Positions 1 to 12,250 are shown, counted from the first letter of the stretch. The stretch is DNA of 64,000 nt from Isoetes taiwanensis (GCA_021234155.1 JAJEKV010000033.1:7738635-7802634); one strand, 5' to 3'. Made by a program: numbers and translations. The notes: generated from the letters alone by a model not told the origin.

Positions 1-2
1 AT

Positions 3-137
3 GAGCTGGTTGAAAGTCGGGCTCAGTTCTTCCCAGATGGTCAGATAAAACCATCCTGTGTAGCAAATGAGTTAGGAGACCATAACTGTGCTTGTGCTGA
101 GCACAGTGTTCCATTAAAAACCCAGAAGCAAACTTAA
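3..137 (+). CDS. Possible C-terminal end of an unknown gene (cut by window edge)
   Basis: Frame 3 is open from the first base for 44 codons to a TAA at 135-137. The peptide starts ELVESRAQFFPDGQIKP and ends with a short Cys/His-containing stretch and KTQKQT. Its mixed composition looks more like coding sequence than the AT-rich DNA after it, so it may be the last exon of a plus-strand gene lying to the left. I recognise no domain, and a stretch this short can be open by chance. Confidence 0.25.
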   Translation, partial: ELVESRAQFFPDGQIKPSCVANELGDHNCACAEHSVPLKTQKQT

Positions 138-385
138 CTTCAAGAGAACCTGTCAGAGGAAGAGATGAAAGATGGTATCTTCATTGTGAGATGAGTTTGC
201 TTCTTTCCACAAATTTGTTCTTGTACGTTTTTGACGCAACTTATGAAAACGTATATTTTTAATTCCTGAGTTTTGTGCAAAAGATGTTCTACTATATGCA
301 GTATCATTGTATGTTAATTGTCTAAAGTGTTCAGTAGTTGAATGCTATTTGGATAGTTCAGATCCAATGCCTGCAGAGGAAGGTC

Positions 386-581
386 TTAGACCCTCAGCAC
401 TTACAACGTTATCTGTTTGCGGCAGCATGTTAGTTCAGAGTGTTCGTAATAGAATAGAACGTTTTAGACCCTCAGCACTTACAACGTTATCTGTTTGCGG
501 CAGCATGTTAGTTCAGAGTACTTACAACGTTATCTGTTTGCGGCAGCATGTTGATTCAGAGTGTTCGTAATAGAATAGAAC
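386..581. repeat. Short tandem repeat, about 2.5 units
   Basis: The unit beginning TTAGACCCTCAGCACTTAC is repeated at 386 and 464 (78-bp period). Its core TTACAACGTTATCTGTTTGC occurs a third time at about 522, only 43 bp after the second. The third unit is therefore a partial copy, and copies are nearly identical, so the duplication is recent. Small ORFs across it are by-products of the repeat. Confidence 0.85.
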
Positions 582-2978
582 ATAATAATAGAACATGTAA
601 TTTATTAATAGCAGTACATCTAAATCTGGTATATGTATGTAATTTATGTACCCAATGGTTATATTTATTCAGAAGCATATGGAAATTTGAGGTGTATAGG
701 TATGTGTTTTTGAGCGAGCATATAGTGTGCTTGGCATCTTTGTTTTTTAAACCTATAATGCTGGATTCACATGGGGCCATCTTTGGCGGTTTCTTTTTCT
801 TTTTGGCGGTGCGGCAGGCTGCCCTTCTATTCACATGGGCGCCTTTTTTTTAGCGGCTGACTTTGGGCCTTTCTTCGAACGGGCAGTATTGGGAAAGAGC
901 AGCAAATCAGAGCAAAGCTTGGCCCTTTGAATCATTAGATTGCATAATTCCCTTTTCCACAAGTATAGATTGCTTGCTTTCTCGGGCGGACATCCTATCT
1001 TATGACAAAGAGGATATGGATTGTATGCAAAACATCTCATATGGCTGATTCTTTGACAGCCTGGAACACATCCTCATTCTCATCTTCATCTCTTCTGTTT
1101 CTAAGGAATCTTCTTTGTCAGCACGAGGGGGCTGAGGGGGCTGAGTAGTAGGGACAGAATTTAGATCCATATTGGGGACCGACTACTTGCTTTGCATTGG
1201 TAAAAACAACACAACCGATGAGGGTTCAGGAAAATCCCATGTGAATATGAAGAAAAATCTGGTCATGGCGGTCAAAGTCTGTGAGGCAATTGTGGTTTGC
1301 GACCACCTTCTCGGTAGGTCCGAGTCGGGGTTTGAAATTGGGGGGAGGGGGGGGCCCTAAAAATCCGGCCATTCTAAGAAATTTCTGATAACCAAAAAAC
1401 ATCTCTAGCTTTTTTCCAGGCCATTTTCGTAGAAGTTTCTAAGGATTTCCGGGAAACTACACTATAATTTCATGTATTTCCGGTGGCCTTAAATGTAAGC
1501 AGGCATTTTTAATGGTTAGGGAAAGACTCATTTCGGATTCTGGTCTGAGTACATGCATAGCGTCAAAGAAAATTGCAGCTGCTTCTGTTTTGGGCAAACG
1601 ACTGTTGATGTTCCTGCCCGATTTTGGTTCCATGTGAACAGGCCATAATATGATGGTGTTGCCTTTGTGCGTTGGACCATCTTTTTTGATCATAGAAAAC
1701 GACGCTAGAGCAAATTTTAGGTGGAAAGTTGCTAGCATCATACATTGCCTTTGAAAGATCATCTCATAATTACACGAAGGCATCAAATAGAACTCAAAGC
1801 TATAGAACCTAAGAAGAATGTAGTATCTTTGTGACATTTGGAGAAACAGTCCTGCGACAGCCGGAAGTGGGTCTTTCGCTTGTTGCGGAATGGCTATAAA
1901 ATAGAAGTTGGAAAGGCCTTTTGTGCGCAAATCAGATGGATTTTGCAGGTTTTTGGCAAACTACAAACCCATTAAGCGAGCTTTGCATAGACTCTGTCAG
2001 TTGAGCGGATCCTAGATAACAAGCTTTGATTCAACGAATCATCTGGCACAGAAGTGATGGCAAAAAAACATACAAGCAGATAAGGATGGACCTTCCGACG
2101 AGCTTGTAATTTACTTGCTAAACCCGTTCTTCATCTTCGTTCTTTACTTATTCTTGCCTACTGAGTGGAATCGATGGGCCAATTTCCATGTGTGTGGTTC
2201 AGTTTTCATCCCCTATTATAATATGGTACTTGGGTCGTCAAATTTGGCGTTGGGTTATTCTGGTGATGCCATGTGGCATACCATTCCATTGCAGAATGGT
2301 ATCTTTGGTCAACCATTCTCCATCCCCAGTTTCCAGCCGATTACTCTGTTTTTAGGTTGCCCGAAGGGCAATCCTTAGAGAAATCGACGAGAAATTTTAG
2401 ATTAAAAAAACCAGACGATTTGGGCCAAAATTTTAATGTCTCTAAAATTTGAAACTCTAAATGTCTAGACCAAGAGAGAGTGCACCATAACAACCAAGAA
2501 AGGGGAGAGAAAGTAGACTGGCCATATTGATCTAATTGGAGGAGGTATTGACATCCAGTGGAGGCCAATTTTTGGATTTGGTTTGGGGTTGAGAAGGGGC
2601 TCTCCTCCGTTGCTTTTAGAAGGCTACGTGGTTGTAGACTTCCAAAAATTCAATGCATGTGACCATCCATCGACAAAGTCCGTGAAGGCAAGGGGCCACC
2701 CTTGGGAAGCCCATGTAGAGTGTACCCATATTGCTACATGATGGAGGGTAACTTGATTTGAAGGAAGAATTGGGGGTGAGGCCCTAATTACATTAGCAAA
2801 TGGTTTTTACAAGTTTTTTGTTCGGGAACAAGGGTTTTCTCAAATACATAGGTTTTTTGTGCGTGTGTTTGAACCATTGAGAAGTCATATAAATATCGAG
2901 AAAACAATGTAGCTAAAATGAAAAAGGAAATAAAGAAGCTTATATTATTTTAAGGGCTTAGATTATTTTATTGGTTTA
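582..2978. other. No supported gene
   Basis: I see no recognisable coding sequence. ORFs here are short (up to 157 codons on the minus strand at 1457-1930) with no known motif. There are short G-rich runs near 1130 and 1335-1355. Confidence 0.5.
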
Positions 2979-2994
2979 TCTTTTTAAGGGCTTT
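2979..2994. repeat. LINE target-site duplication, left copy
   Basis: TCTTTTTAAGGGCTTT here matches TCTTTTAAAGGGCTTT at 14220-14235 at 15 of 16 positions. The right copy follows directly after the poly(A) tail, as expected from target-primed reverse transcription. Confidence 0.85.
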
Positions 2995-3190
2995 GAAGTT
3001 GGCCAAGGAAAAGTGAAGCAGAAAGGGATGGCGCAGCCCACAGGCTAGGGTTTTGGCGCCGATTCAGTCTGAGATATCTCCCTCCTTGGGTGTCCATTTC
3101 CTGCGATTCTTGGTGCTAGGAAAGCCTGTGCAGTGAGCTTTCCAACGGTGTATAGCATCAGGTGGTTTTCTTGCTGCTTCAGTCCCGGAA

Positions 3191-4787
3191 TTGGGATCCT
3201 CCATTTCGGCCTCCATGGTCGCCTCCGCCGGCACGCATTCTTGCCCGCAATTTTCTGCCTCTTTGGCCTCTCCAGTGCTATCCCCTAATTCTCGTTTCAA
3301 TCCACTTGCATATGCCCCTGCCTCGATGAATTTGCAATTCCCTCCTCTCTCTATGGCATCTACCTCTTCTGCTTCTGCCTCTCGTCCTCCTCCCTCCACC
3401 TCTACCCCAAGTCCTTCGTCTCTTGCCCCCCCAATCCTCTTCGGGCCTCTTACTGTCTCCCACTCTTCCCTCTGCTCCCTGGTCTGCCCCTAACACTGTT
3501 GCTCGAGTCTCATAAACGCGCTTCAATGATTGGATTAAGCGAGACATAACATCTGGTGTGCATTCTGCTCGTGTTGCTGCGGCGGTGTCCTTTATGATGG
3601 AGAATAACAACAGAGAGGTGTCTGAATATATGAAAGAGCTGCAGGGTTTTGAAGATCGAATGGATGTTCAACTGCCTCTTGATAACGTATTCTATGAAGC
3701 AAAGGTGTATTCTAGTGCCTTCACTCAGGCTGGTGTCTCGGTTGTGGAGATAGATCATAGCGTCCACTTGCAAAGTCTGCATAATCTAATGTCCCATCTG
3801 GTGGTATGTCATTTCACTGGTCAGTTCCTTGATCTCAAGAGGATGGGATTTTGATTGAAACAACATCTGCAAAAGTTGGGATTGCCTCCGCATGAGTCCC
3901 TGAAAGTTTTGGATAGGCAAAACAATTATTTCTTAGTGATGTTCGGGTCGCCTATTGCTGTTGATAAACTAGTGGAACGTGGAGTGGATCCTTTGTGGGG
4001 GCATTATCTCTTGTATCAGGTATACACCCCTGGATTTCTTCCTAATAAGTCTGGTGCACGTCGTATGCCCTGCTGGTTTGCATTGGAGGACTTCCCAATT
4101 GACTTGCAGGTTCCAGACTTCTTGGTCTCCATTGTCAATGGATTAGGGCCGCACCTTGCTCATTCGATTGCAAATGGTCCTTGTATTTGTGTTTCCTTTC
4201 CTGCTGAGGCTTCCCTCCCCGAGTCTGTGGTTGTTAAAAGTAGTCCACTCTTTTTTAAATATAAATTATTTCTGCTTAACGGCCTAGAGCTTGCCAATAT
4301 GTTTCCTAATGTTGAGGCCTTCTCTGCTTATCGTGTGCGCAGACCCTCCATTCCCGTCCCTCCTCCTGCTTCTCTCACCACCACTTCTACTTCCCCTGCT
4401 GCCATCCCTACTCCAACCGCTCCTGCACCTGTCCTTGCCATCACCCCATCTTCGTCTTCTACCCTAGACATTGGCACACTCCCGGAAGCCCGTAATTGTC
4501 TTTCTTCTGACCAGCGAGAGAGGCTGGACATGATTGCACGCAAGCAAGAGCGCATTGATGAAGAATGGTCCATTGCACGCATGAAAAAAGCCGCTCGGAG
4601 GAGGAATAGCTTTGCACCACAGCCTTCTGCATATGCTTCTCTTAACCCTGTTGAACCAACACTCATCACCACTGTTACTACGCGTCCAATAGCATCGCAG
4701 CCACATTGGACTGATCAAGTGGATAATGAGTCTCATATACAGGTTGATATGGACTTAGAACATCCTCCACATCCACCTGATCAATGA
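3191..4787 (+). pseudogene. LINE ORF1 (nucleic-acid-binding gag-like protein), broken
   Basis: ORF1 of L1-type LINEs encodes an RNA-binding protein that coats the element RNA. The 3191-3493 part is Ser/Pro-rich. A change to the frame of 3558 follows, and that frame is then open to 4787 except for one TGA at 3852-3854. The central part around CHFTGQFLDLKRMGF resembles the globular region of plant LINE ORF1 proteins. The C-terminal third is a Pro/Thr/Ser-rich linker followed by a charged segment (SSDQRERLDMIARKQERIDEE) that could form a helix. The ORF1 stop TGA overlaps the ORF2 ATG as ATGA, which suggests coupled re-initiation. The true start is uncertain because of the 5' frameshift. Confidence 0.75.
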
Positions 4788-7462
4788 AGTTAATCTCCTG
4801 GAATGTGTGGGGGGTTGCCTCCTCCCCAACTAAAAGGAGCAGGTTGTCCATGGCCCTGGCCAGGTGGGACTCAGATTTCATTTGTTTGCAAGAGCATAAA
4901 TGCAAGAAAGAGGATGCCCACAAAGTTGTTGCAGTAATCAATAAGCAGTACAATCTTCTTGTGGCGGCCGCAGACTCGGCAAAGGCTGGTGTCCTTACAG
5001 CATGGAGGAGGACTATTACAGTGTCATTTACTCAGGTTGACAGATTTGGCCGGTGGATCATAATCAAGCGGTTTGATAAGGGGCAAGAATGGGGATTGGT
5101 TAATATATATGCGCATAATCGACCAAGGCAGAGAGGCGCATTATGGGCTTCTTTGCGTTCCAAATTACTGAGGTTAGGCTCCCCTATTGCATGGATCATG
5201 GTGGGTGATTTTAGCATGGCCGAGCTTGAGCAAGACAGATGTGGCAGAGGTGCGGAGATAGTGCAAGGCTTTGAACGGGAGTAATGGCACCGCTTAATGC
5301 AAGATTGTGGCTTCATAGAAGTTGAGGGTCCCTCAAGTTTTACTTGGTGTAATGGCTGGTTGGATGGTGGTATAGCATATGCAAGACATGATAGAGGCTA
5401 CTATAATGCTTGGGTAGCAACCCTATTGCCTGCTTTTCATCGTGAGAACCTGTTGAATACTGCGATTTCTGACCATAATCCACAGTATTTCTCTTGCTCT
5501 CCTACGGTGGTGCATGCTGCATCTAAGACATATTTTAAGATGAATACATTTTTCTTGAAGGATGAGGAATTTTTGGGCAGGTTGTAGACAGGCGTGGTTT
5601 ACTTCTTTCTCTCGGCACAAGGGCATGGTAGGTATTGTTGATGCTCTCGCTGCTGTGAAGTCTTTTGCTAAAGGTTGGGGTCATGAACGGGCTTTTGCTA
5701 ACCGGAGCCTTCTGTTGGCTCTTTATCAACAACTTGAGGCATGCAGATCTGTTGCCCCATCAGATGGTCATATGGAGAAGCAAATTTTGTGTAGCATTCG
5801 GCAGCTGGAATCTGAACAGGTGCAATTTGCTCGCATTAAAGCTGGGTTGCAATGGTTTAAGCAGGGAGACCGGTGCACATGTTTTTTCTTCAGAGCTGCC
5901 AAAACAAGAAAGCTAGCTGCATCTCTTCAGTATCTACAGATTCAGGATGGGCTTGTTATCTCAGATCCAGCTGAGCTTAGAGGCTTTTTGCACAATCACT
6001 TTTCAACTTTCTTCACTGCTCGACGTCTTCCCTTTCAGTTAGATTTTCAAGCGGCTTTGCTCGCTAAGGTTCATCCTATAGTCAACAATGAGCAACGGGC
6101 CACTTTAGAGGCTGGGATCAGCCAGAATGATTTAGCTGAGACCACATTTTCTCTCAAGAGAGGCAAGTGTCCGGGTCTTGATGGTATTTTGGTGGAATTG
6201 GCGTGTAGATGTGTTGGGATACTTTCCAGGAGTATTGGGATTGGCTTGATGCAGATGTGTATGATGCTTTCATGGATTTTAAAAGACAACGGCACCTGGA
6301 CAAAATCCTCAACTCTGGTTGCATCTCCCTTATTCCAAAATGTAAGGATCAATCTTCCATTTCAGATTGGTGCCCCATTACCTTGTTGTCCTCAGTGTAC
6401 AAGATCTTTGCTAAAGCTTTTGCTCAGAAGCTTTGTAGCGTGCTTACTGAGTCCATCTCTTCCACAGTCAGGTTTCTTGCCTCGCCGGTGTATCTTGAAT
6501 AATGTGGCAGCAGCATATGAGGGTCTCTATTGGGCTAGAATACATGGTTACCCCATTGTATACTTGAAGCTAGATTTTGCAAAAGTATATGACAGCGTTG
6601 ACTGGAGTTTCTTGGAGCAGTGCCTTTTACGTCTTGGTTTTGGTGCCCAGTTCGCAACAGACGTTATGAAACTTCATTATTCTGCTCGTTCTTCAGTTCT
6701 TTTTCAAGGAGAACTATCGACATTTTTTCAGGTGGGACGTGGCATTCGCCAGGGCTGTCCTTTGGCACCGCTGCTTTTTACAATTGTGGCGGAGATTCTT
6801 TCTCATGTATTCTCTCTTGCAGTGCAAGAAGGCATCCTGCATGGTCTTCCCATGAATAATGGTTCACAAGAGATTTGTAATCAGTACGCAGATGACACTT
6901 TCTTGTTCTTAATGGCTGATGAGCAGAATTTGCAAAATGCCGTTTCCTTGTTGGACAGTTTCTCTTTGGCCTCTGGTATCTTTGTGGAATGGCAAAAGTG
7001 TACTGCCTTGTGGGCCCTAGACTCTTCAGTTCCATTTTCTGTGGTTGCATTTCCATGGAAGGTTCTTCCTCGGCAACTAGACTTCTGGGCATTCCAGTTG
7101 GTATACATCTCTCATCTGGAGACGCGTGGGATGTCATTATTAAGGGGTTGGAAAGGCATTTATTTTGGTGGTCCACGGCTAAGTTATCCATGGCTGGTCA
7201 TGTAACTGTGGTAATTCTGAGTGGTACACATGTCTATATGGCATCCATCTTGCTAGCACCGCAGACAAAGATGCAGCTCATTGTTCGTACTGTCAGGAAC
7301 TTCATCTGGGATGGCACTGAAGAAGGAGCTGATGTTAAAATTAGTTGGGCGAAGTGCATTATGCCTAAACTTTGTGGGAGGCTGGGGATGATTCACTTTC
7401 TTCTCCAGAGCAAGGTGCTGATTTCTAAGTTCATATGGAGAATTCTAAATAATGCTGATAAT
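4784..7462 (+). pseudogene. LINE ORF2, 5' part: AP-like endonuclease and reverse transcriptase
   Basis: ORF2 nicks the target DNA and copies the LINE RNA into it. The endonuclease begins at the ATG (MKLISWNVWGVASS) and has the ICLQEHK motif. The rest is broken: a TAA at 5282, a TAG at 5585, then frameshifts near 5590, 6205 and 6460, and after about 6990. Reverse-transcriptase motifs survive: GKCPGLDG (about 6165), LDFAKVYDSVDW (about 6570), GRGIRQGCPLAPLLF (about 6735) and the catalytic NQYADDTFLF (about 6880). The last intact frame runs to the Asn codon AAT at 7460-7462, where the YR element interrupts it. Reading resumes in the same frame at 12966. Confidence 0.9.
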
Positions 7463-7621
7463 GCTTCGGTTCTATTGCGCTAGCAATAGAACCGCCATTC
7501 CTTGGATGGGGACGCCACCTCAGCTCCTTCCCCTTTTTATAGCCCATTTTTCCTTTTCTTTGGTTATCGGCGTTCTCCTTGGGCTTTTCTCCTAGTTACG
7601 GTCGCCTCTACCTGGTTTCCT
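7460..7621 (+). repeat. YR element terminal repeat A1
   Basis: This begins AATGCTTCGGTTCTATTGCG and matches 12248-12405 through to CTACCTGGTTTCC, with only a few substitutions and small indels. The first three bases AAT are shared with the LINE and are probably the crossover triplet. Part of it, TTCTATTGCGCTAGCAATAG, contains a short palindrome (TTGCGCTAGCAA). Confidence 0.9.
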
Positions 7622-8881
7622 ACCTTCAACTAAGCCGGTCGTACCTGAAGAGCGCAACTGTGTGCCTGCCGCCTGCGTTCCTACCCAAGAAAGCTTTTTC
7701 AAGGTACGATGATCGTGATATTTTGGTTTAATCCTGTTTTCGTTTGTGGTTCGTGTTCTCCTCTTGGTTGGGATGCGTTTTCGGAGTCTTGGGCGTCAAT
7801 CCCCTCCCGGTTATGGCATGGTCAAGGATTTCTTGAGCGTTTTCAGTTAGTTGGTTGTTTTCGGTTTTGTTCCTTGTTTTTGTTTGATTCAGTTGAATCC
7901 GGCTTGCTTGCCAATAGCCTGGGTCTTCTTGCTTCCGGAACCCTTTGTTTCTCTGTTTTGTCCAGCCTTTGCCTATGAATTGTGGGCGAATCCGGCCCCG
8001 TTACTGCCTCCTGCCAGACGGTTTGGCAGTGGGGCATGTATTCGGCCACCATAGCCCGAGCCTGCTGCTCCAGTGCTCAATCCAGTTTCGGCCACCCTCC
8101 CTAGCTCCTCTAAGACCATTTTCCAGGTCCGATTTCTTGTGTTTCCCAATCTGTTGCTCAAGTTCCTTCTCGATACTGCTTCTCGATCTCTGTGTTGGCT
8201 TCAAGATCGGCCTCCTTTTACTCCAGTTACTGCCCTTACTCTTCGGTTTTCGGCTCTATCAGGCCCTCCAGCATCTCCTCTCTGCCATCTTTTGTGTTGC
8301 CGTCCCTCTCTGCATTCGATTGGTTTCCCTCTCTGCTTTCCGCCTTCACCGACCTTCATGGCTGCCGCTTCCGCCACTTATGAAGCAGGGATACCGGGCC
8401 GTCGACCCGGTTTACCCCGGTTGGTTGGGATACACTGTCCCGGATTCCCTTGAAACCATTGTCCTTCTTTTTTGGGATGAATTTCGTTTTTTCGTACCTT
8501 GTTTGCTTGAGGTTGTTGTTTTAATTTCTTTTTTTTTTTTTTTTTTTTTTGTTGGTGTTGTCTTTACCATTTCTTTCTCTGGTTTTCTTTTCGGTTGTTA
8601 TTATTATTTTTGGTCGCAAGTCTCTTTTTCTTTCGGCTTCTTTTTCTTCCCAACATTGCCCCGTTGGTGCTGTGGGTTCAATTTTTTCTTGCTTCTTTGC
8701 CCTTTCCTCGCATTTTACGTTTTCTCGTCAATTTTTCATTATATAGTTATGTTTACTTGGGTGTGTTGCAAACTCGCTCTGGGCTTAGCGTCTTTGTTGG
8801 CATGGATCTCACAAAGCGTGTTGATTTTTCCCATTGTTTGTACTAACATTGTGAATTATATTTTTTAGACATTTTCACGAT
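7622..8881 (+). other. YR element leader region, pyrimidine-rich
   Basis: This 1.26-kb stretch between A1 and the first coding region is T- and C-rich and includes a run of about 27 T at 8525-8552. It keeps long open frames (for example 7945-8868), but the predicted peptides are Leu/Phe/Ser-rich with no motif and reflect base composition. It probably holds the promoter and 5' UTR of the element. Confidence 0.55.
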
Positions 8882-11095
8882 ATGGCAGATCAAGCTAGCA
8901 CCTCTCAGGTTTCTTTGCGGGCTCGGAGGGCTAAACGGGTCGCGGCAAGCACTGCCCCATCAACCCCACCTATGCGACGTGCCCGCACCACTGGAGTTTC
9001 TATTGCCTATGAGGTGTCTACTTTGCATACCCCCCCGGTTTCTCTTGAGCCTGTCAATCCAGTTTTTTCCACTATCAGATGCACGGGCGTCGCTTCTCAC
9101 TCTGGCTCAGCTGGTCCTTCTCGGGCTGTCTCCTCTGTGTCATTTGCTTCTGTGCCGCCCCCTGTGTTTTCCTTTGCCTCCGCGGGTCCCGCTGTGGGGA
9201 TGAGCTACTCTTTGCCGACTGCTAGTTCTGCGGTTCCCTCCTCTCAGTCCGTGGATATGGTCTCGTCCATCTGTTCCTCGCAACAGGTTTTGCATTGGAT
9301 CCAGTTTGGTTATCGCCTCCCTTGGTCATCTTCTCGTCCATCTGTTGCTTTTTCCACCCCAAATCACTCTTCTTTGTCTGCCCACCTAGACTTTGCATGC
9401 TCGGCCGTTTCTGATCTTTTGCGTATAGGTGCCGCGTCCCCTGTCCTCTCCTGCCCTTTCTTTTGCCCCCCCTGGGTGTTGTCCCCAAAGGCATGAACAA
9501 GTTTCGTCTTATCCTTGACTTACGATGTTTGAACTCTTTCTTGACAATCCCGTCCTTCCGATATGAGTCTCTTGAGTTGCTTTCACATTTATGTCTGCCT
9601 AATGATTTTCTCTTTGCGGTCGACCTTAAGTCTGGTTATCACCATGTCTCTATTTGGCCTCCTCACCGCACTTTTTTGGGTTTTGAGCTCGAAGGTCGTT
9701 TTTACGTCTTTAATGTCCTCCCCTTTGGTCTTGCTTCCGCTCCCTTTGTCTACCAAATTAGTTAGACAGTTAGTTCGGTTTTGGCGAGGTCAGGGTATTC
9801 GTTGTTTGCCATATGTCGATGATATTTTGTTTCTATGCCAGTCCCTCCCTGAGTCTCTCCAGATTCGCGTCATTGCCGACTTGCAGCAGGCCGGTTTTCT
9901 CTTGGCATGGAAAAAGTGTCGTTTTCGTCTCTCACACCGCACAATCTTTTTAGGCCTCATAGTTGATGCACAGGAGGGTTTCTTTCGCATTTCTCAGGCT
10001 AAAAAGGAGCGGGTCTTGTCTCTTTGTTCTACCCTGTTAGCCTCCCAGTATGTCACCCCTCGCCATATTGCTCGGTTTCTTAGTTTTATCCAGTCTCTGC
10101 ACCTAGTCCTGGGCCATTTGTGTGCTGCCGTTCCGATTTACGTGATGCTGACCTTTGGGATACCCCTCTCCTGCTGTCCCCTCTTGCGTCACAGGAAATC
10201 CAGCTTTGGGAGACTGTTATCCGTCATTTCGACAGAGCCCCTGTTTGGCCCCCCACTGTGCTCAAATCTACCTTGGGTTTTGATGCTAGCGATGAGAGAT
10301 GGGGCGGTTGGCTTTCACGTCCCGGTTCTCAGCTTCTCTCCTTCTCTGGTGTTTTCTCTGCAGATGATCGCCTCCAATCTTCCACTTGGCGTGAACTCTT
10401 TGCTTTTTTTTCAGATCTTGCAGCGGTGTGCTCCGTTACTGGCAGCATCCCGCCTCATAGCTCGCGGGGATAACCAGAATGTGTTTTTTCTATTACAAAG
10501 TGGCGGTTCACGATCTCCGACACTTCATTTTTTGCTTCTAGAAGTACTAATTTTTTGCTATCAGTATCATATTCAGTTGGAGCCGGTATGGGTTCCACGA
10601 TTGGAGAATGAGTGGGCTGATTATCTTTCAAAGATCCGGGCCTTTGATGAGTTTTCCTTATCCCCCTCTGTTTTTCATCTCTTGGAGGCGCGCTGCCCTC
10701 ATCATGTGGATCGTTTTGCTAGCCCTTCTAATGCCTTGCTGCCAGTCTTCAATACTAAGGATTGTTACCCTCACCGGATTGCGCCTGATGCGCTATCTTA
10801 TGATTGGCATTTGTTCAATAACTACTGCTTTCCTCCGCCTACCTTGATTTCCGAAGTGTTGCACCACGCCCGTCTTTGCAGAGCACGGCTTACACTAGTT
10901 GTTTTTGCTTGGTCTTCTGCACCTTGGTGGCCGTTGCTTGCTGTCGATTCCTCGCCTTGGCAGCCCTTTGTTCATGATGCAGTTTTCTTTCATGAATTCA
11001 CACATGCCTTACTCCCTTCACTCTCTTCTCGCATCGCGGGCTCTCGCCGGCATGCCGCATTATTTGCCTTATGTTGTAATTTTTCCATTGAATAG
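8882..11095 (+). pseudogene. YR element RT-RNase H polyprotein with gag-like N-terminus, frameshifted
   Basis: It starts at the ATG of MADQASTSQVSLRARRAKR, a basic then Ser/Pro-rich gag-like segment. The usual RT lead-in of these elements follows (WIQFGYRLPW; DFACSAVSDLLRIGA). RT motifs are GVVPKGMNKFRLILDLRCLN (about 9476), LKSGYHH (about 9628), LPFGLASAPFVY and catalytic YVDDILF (about 9811). RNase H shows LGFDASDERWGGWLS (about 10274), RGDNQNVFFLL (about 10466) and PRLENEWADYLSK. Downstream, VDRFASPSNALLPVFN and PWWPLL are typical of DIRS/PAT-type polyproteins. The reading frame changes at a run of C near 9470, near 9757, near 10140 and near 10450, so this copy cannot make the protein. Confidence 0.9.
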
Positions 11096-11185
11096 ATTTT
11101 TCTTGTTTTTTCATCTAGTGAGTTTTGGTTTTGTTTAGTTCTAGGTTATATTTTGATAATTTAGAGGTTGGTTGGCATTGGTTGA

Positions 11186-12195
11186 TTGTTGAGACTTGTT
11201 TTAGGATTTTTGACTATTGTATTTTTTGTCTTGTTTTCTCCAGATATCTTACCTTTCTTCGACGATCCCTCTTTGCCCTTCTTTGCCTCAGCATTGGTGT
11301 CTGTCCTCCAGTCCCGTGCATCGTCTACATTGCTCAGTTATTCCTCCGCCTGGCTATCTTTTCGTCATTGGTGCAGCTCCCAGCAGATTACAGGACTACC
11401 TGCCTCCTCCCTTCATGTCGCCGCGTTTTTCTCCTCGTTGGTATCTGCTCGTCGCAGTCCTAATTCCATAGGTATCGCATCTGCTGCTATCGCCTTTTTT
11501 CATGGCTTGGTCAACTTCCCGTCTCCTTGCTCTGCGCCCCTTCCTACCTTAGTTCGTCAAGCGGCCCCACGTGTCCATAGCCCTTCACAGGTGCGTCTAC
11601 CATTGACTGCGGCTCACGTTCGCCAAATCATTTCAGTACTTGCCCCGTCACAAGCCCATTGGCATGGCATTATGAAAGCATGCCTTGTCACCATCTGCTT
11701 TCTTTGGTTTCGCCATTATCCGGAAGCCTTGCATCTGAATTGGCGCGATCTTACTTTTTTTCCCGATCATGTCCAGTTGTTTATCCGCAAATCCAAGTGC
11801 GACCAAGTTGCTGCCGGTCAGGAAGTCCTCATTGCTCGCACCTTTTCTCCCTCCTATCTGGTGATGCTACTGCAACGTTTATTGTCTGCCTGTGGTTTTC
11901 GCATCGTTGACCCACCGTCAGGTGGTCCGCTTTTTCGCTCTTCCTTAGCTTCCTCCCGCCCGTTGTCATATGCCGCTGCCCGCTCCTGGTGGTTTGAGTT
12001 TGCGTCTGATCAGCTTGGAGCCTCGGGCGTTTGGCACCCATCGCGAAACGTGGGATACCGCCGCTTCTTTGCTTCTTCGTCCCTTCGGACATTGTCCGTT
12101 CCCATGGACGTTGGCGCTCTGCCTCCTCCCATTCGCGCTATGTTCTTCCCAACGTTCAGGAGCGCCTCATTGTGTCTCGGCACCTTGGTCTTTGA
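11186..12195 (+). pseudogene. YR element tyrosine recombinase, one frameshift before the active-site Tyr
   Basis: Tyrosine recombinases cut and rejoin DNA through a covalent 3'-phosphotyrosine. The N-terminal SAM-like core-binding domain is at about 11270-11560 (STLLSYSSAWLSFRHWC). The catalytic domain follows, with the first Arg in WFRHYPEALHLNW (about 11705), the Lys-containing strand FIRKSKCD, and the box II pattern HxxR as HPSR (about 12038). A frameshift between about 12050 and 12100 puts the rest in another frame: HGRWRSASSHSRYV at 12103-12144, with the probable nucleophile Tyr codon at 12139-12141, and a TGA at 12193-12195. R, HxxR, H/W and Y are therefore all still legible. This is a decayed but once complete recombinase. 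Confidence 0.88.
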
Positions 12196-12213
12196 GGTAG
12201 GCTCCTCTTCTAT

Positions 12214-12250
12214 CGGCCACTTGTTGTGTCTTAGGACCCATCCTAGGAAT
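12214..12250 (+). repeat. YR element internal repeat B1
   Basis: This 37-bp sequence begins CGGCCACTTGTTGTG and ends CCATCCTAGGAAT. It is identical to the terminal copy B2 at 12929-12965. It abuts A2, sharing AAT, so the junction resembles the joined ends of a circular intermediate. Confidence 0.92.

Noticed and set aside
1457-1930. Minus-strand open frame of 157 codons
   Set aside because: No motif, no support from neighbours, and an overlapping frame of similar quality. I could not justify a gene call.
8525-8552. Poly(T) run as the tail of a minus-strand retroelement
   Set aside because: No element end or target duplication is seen beside it, and it lies within the YR element leader.
7945-8868. 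Long open frame of 307 codons
   Set aside because: It lies in the pyrimidine-rich leader of the YR element, is Leu/Phe/Ser-rich without motif, runs across a poly(T) tract and overlaps several other open frames. Base composition explains it.
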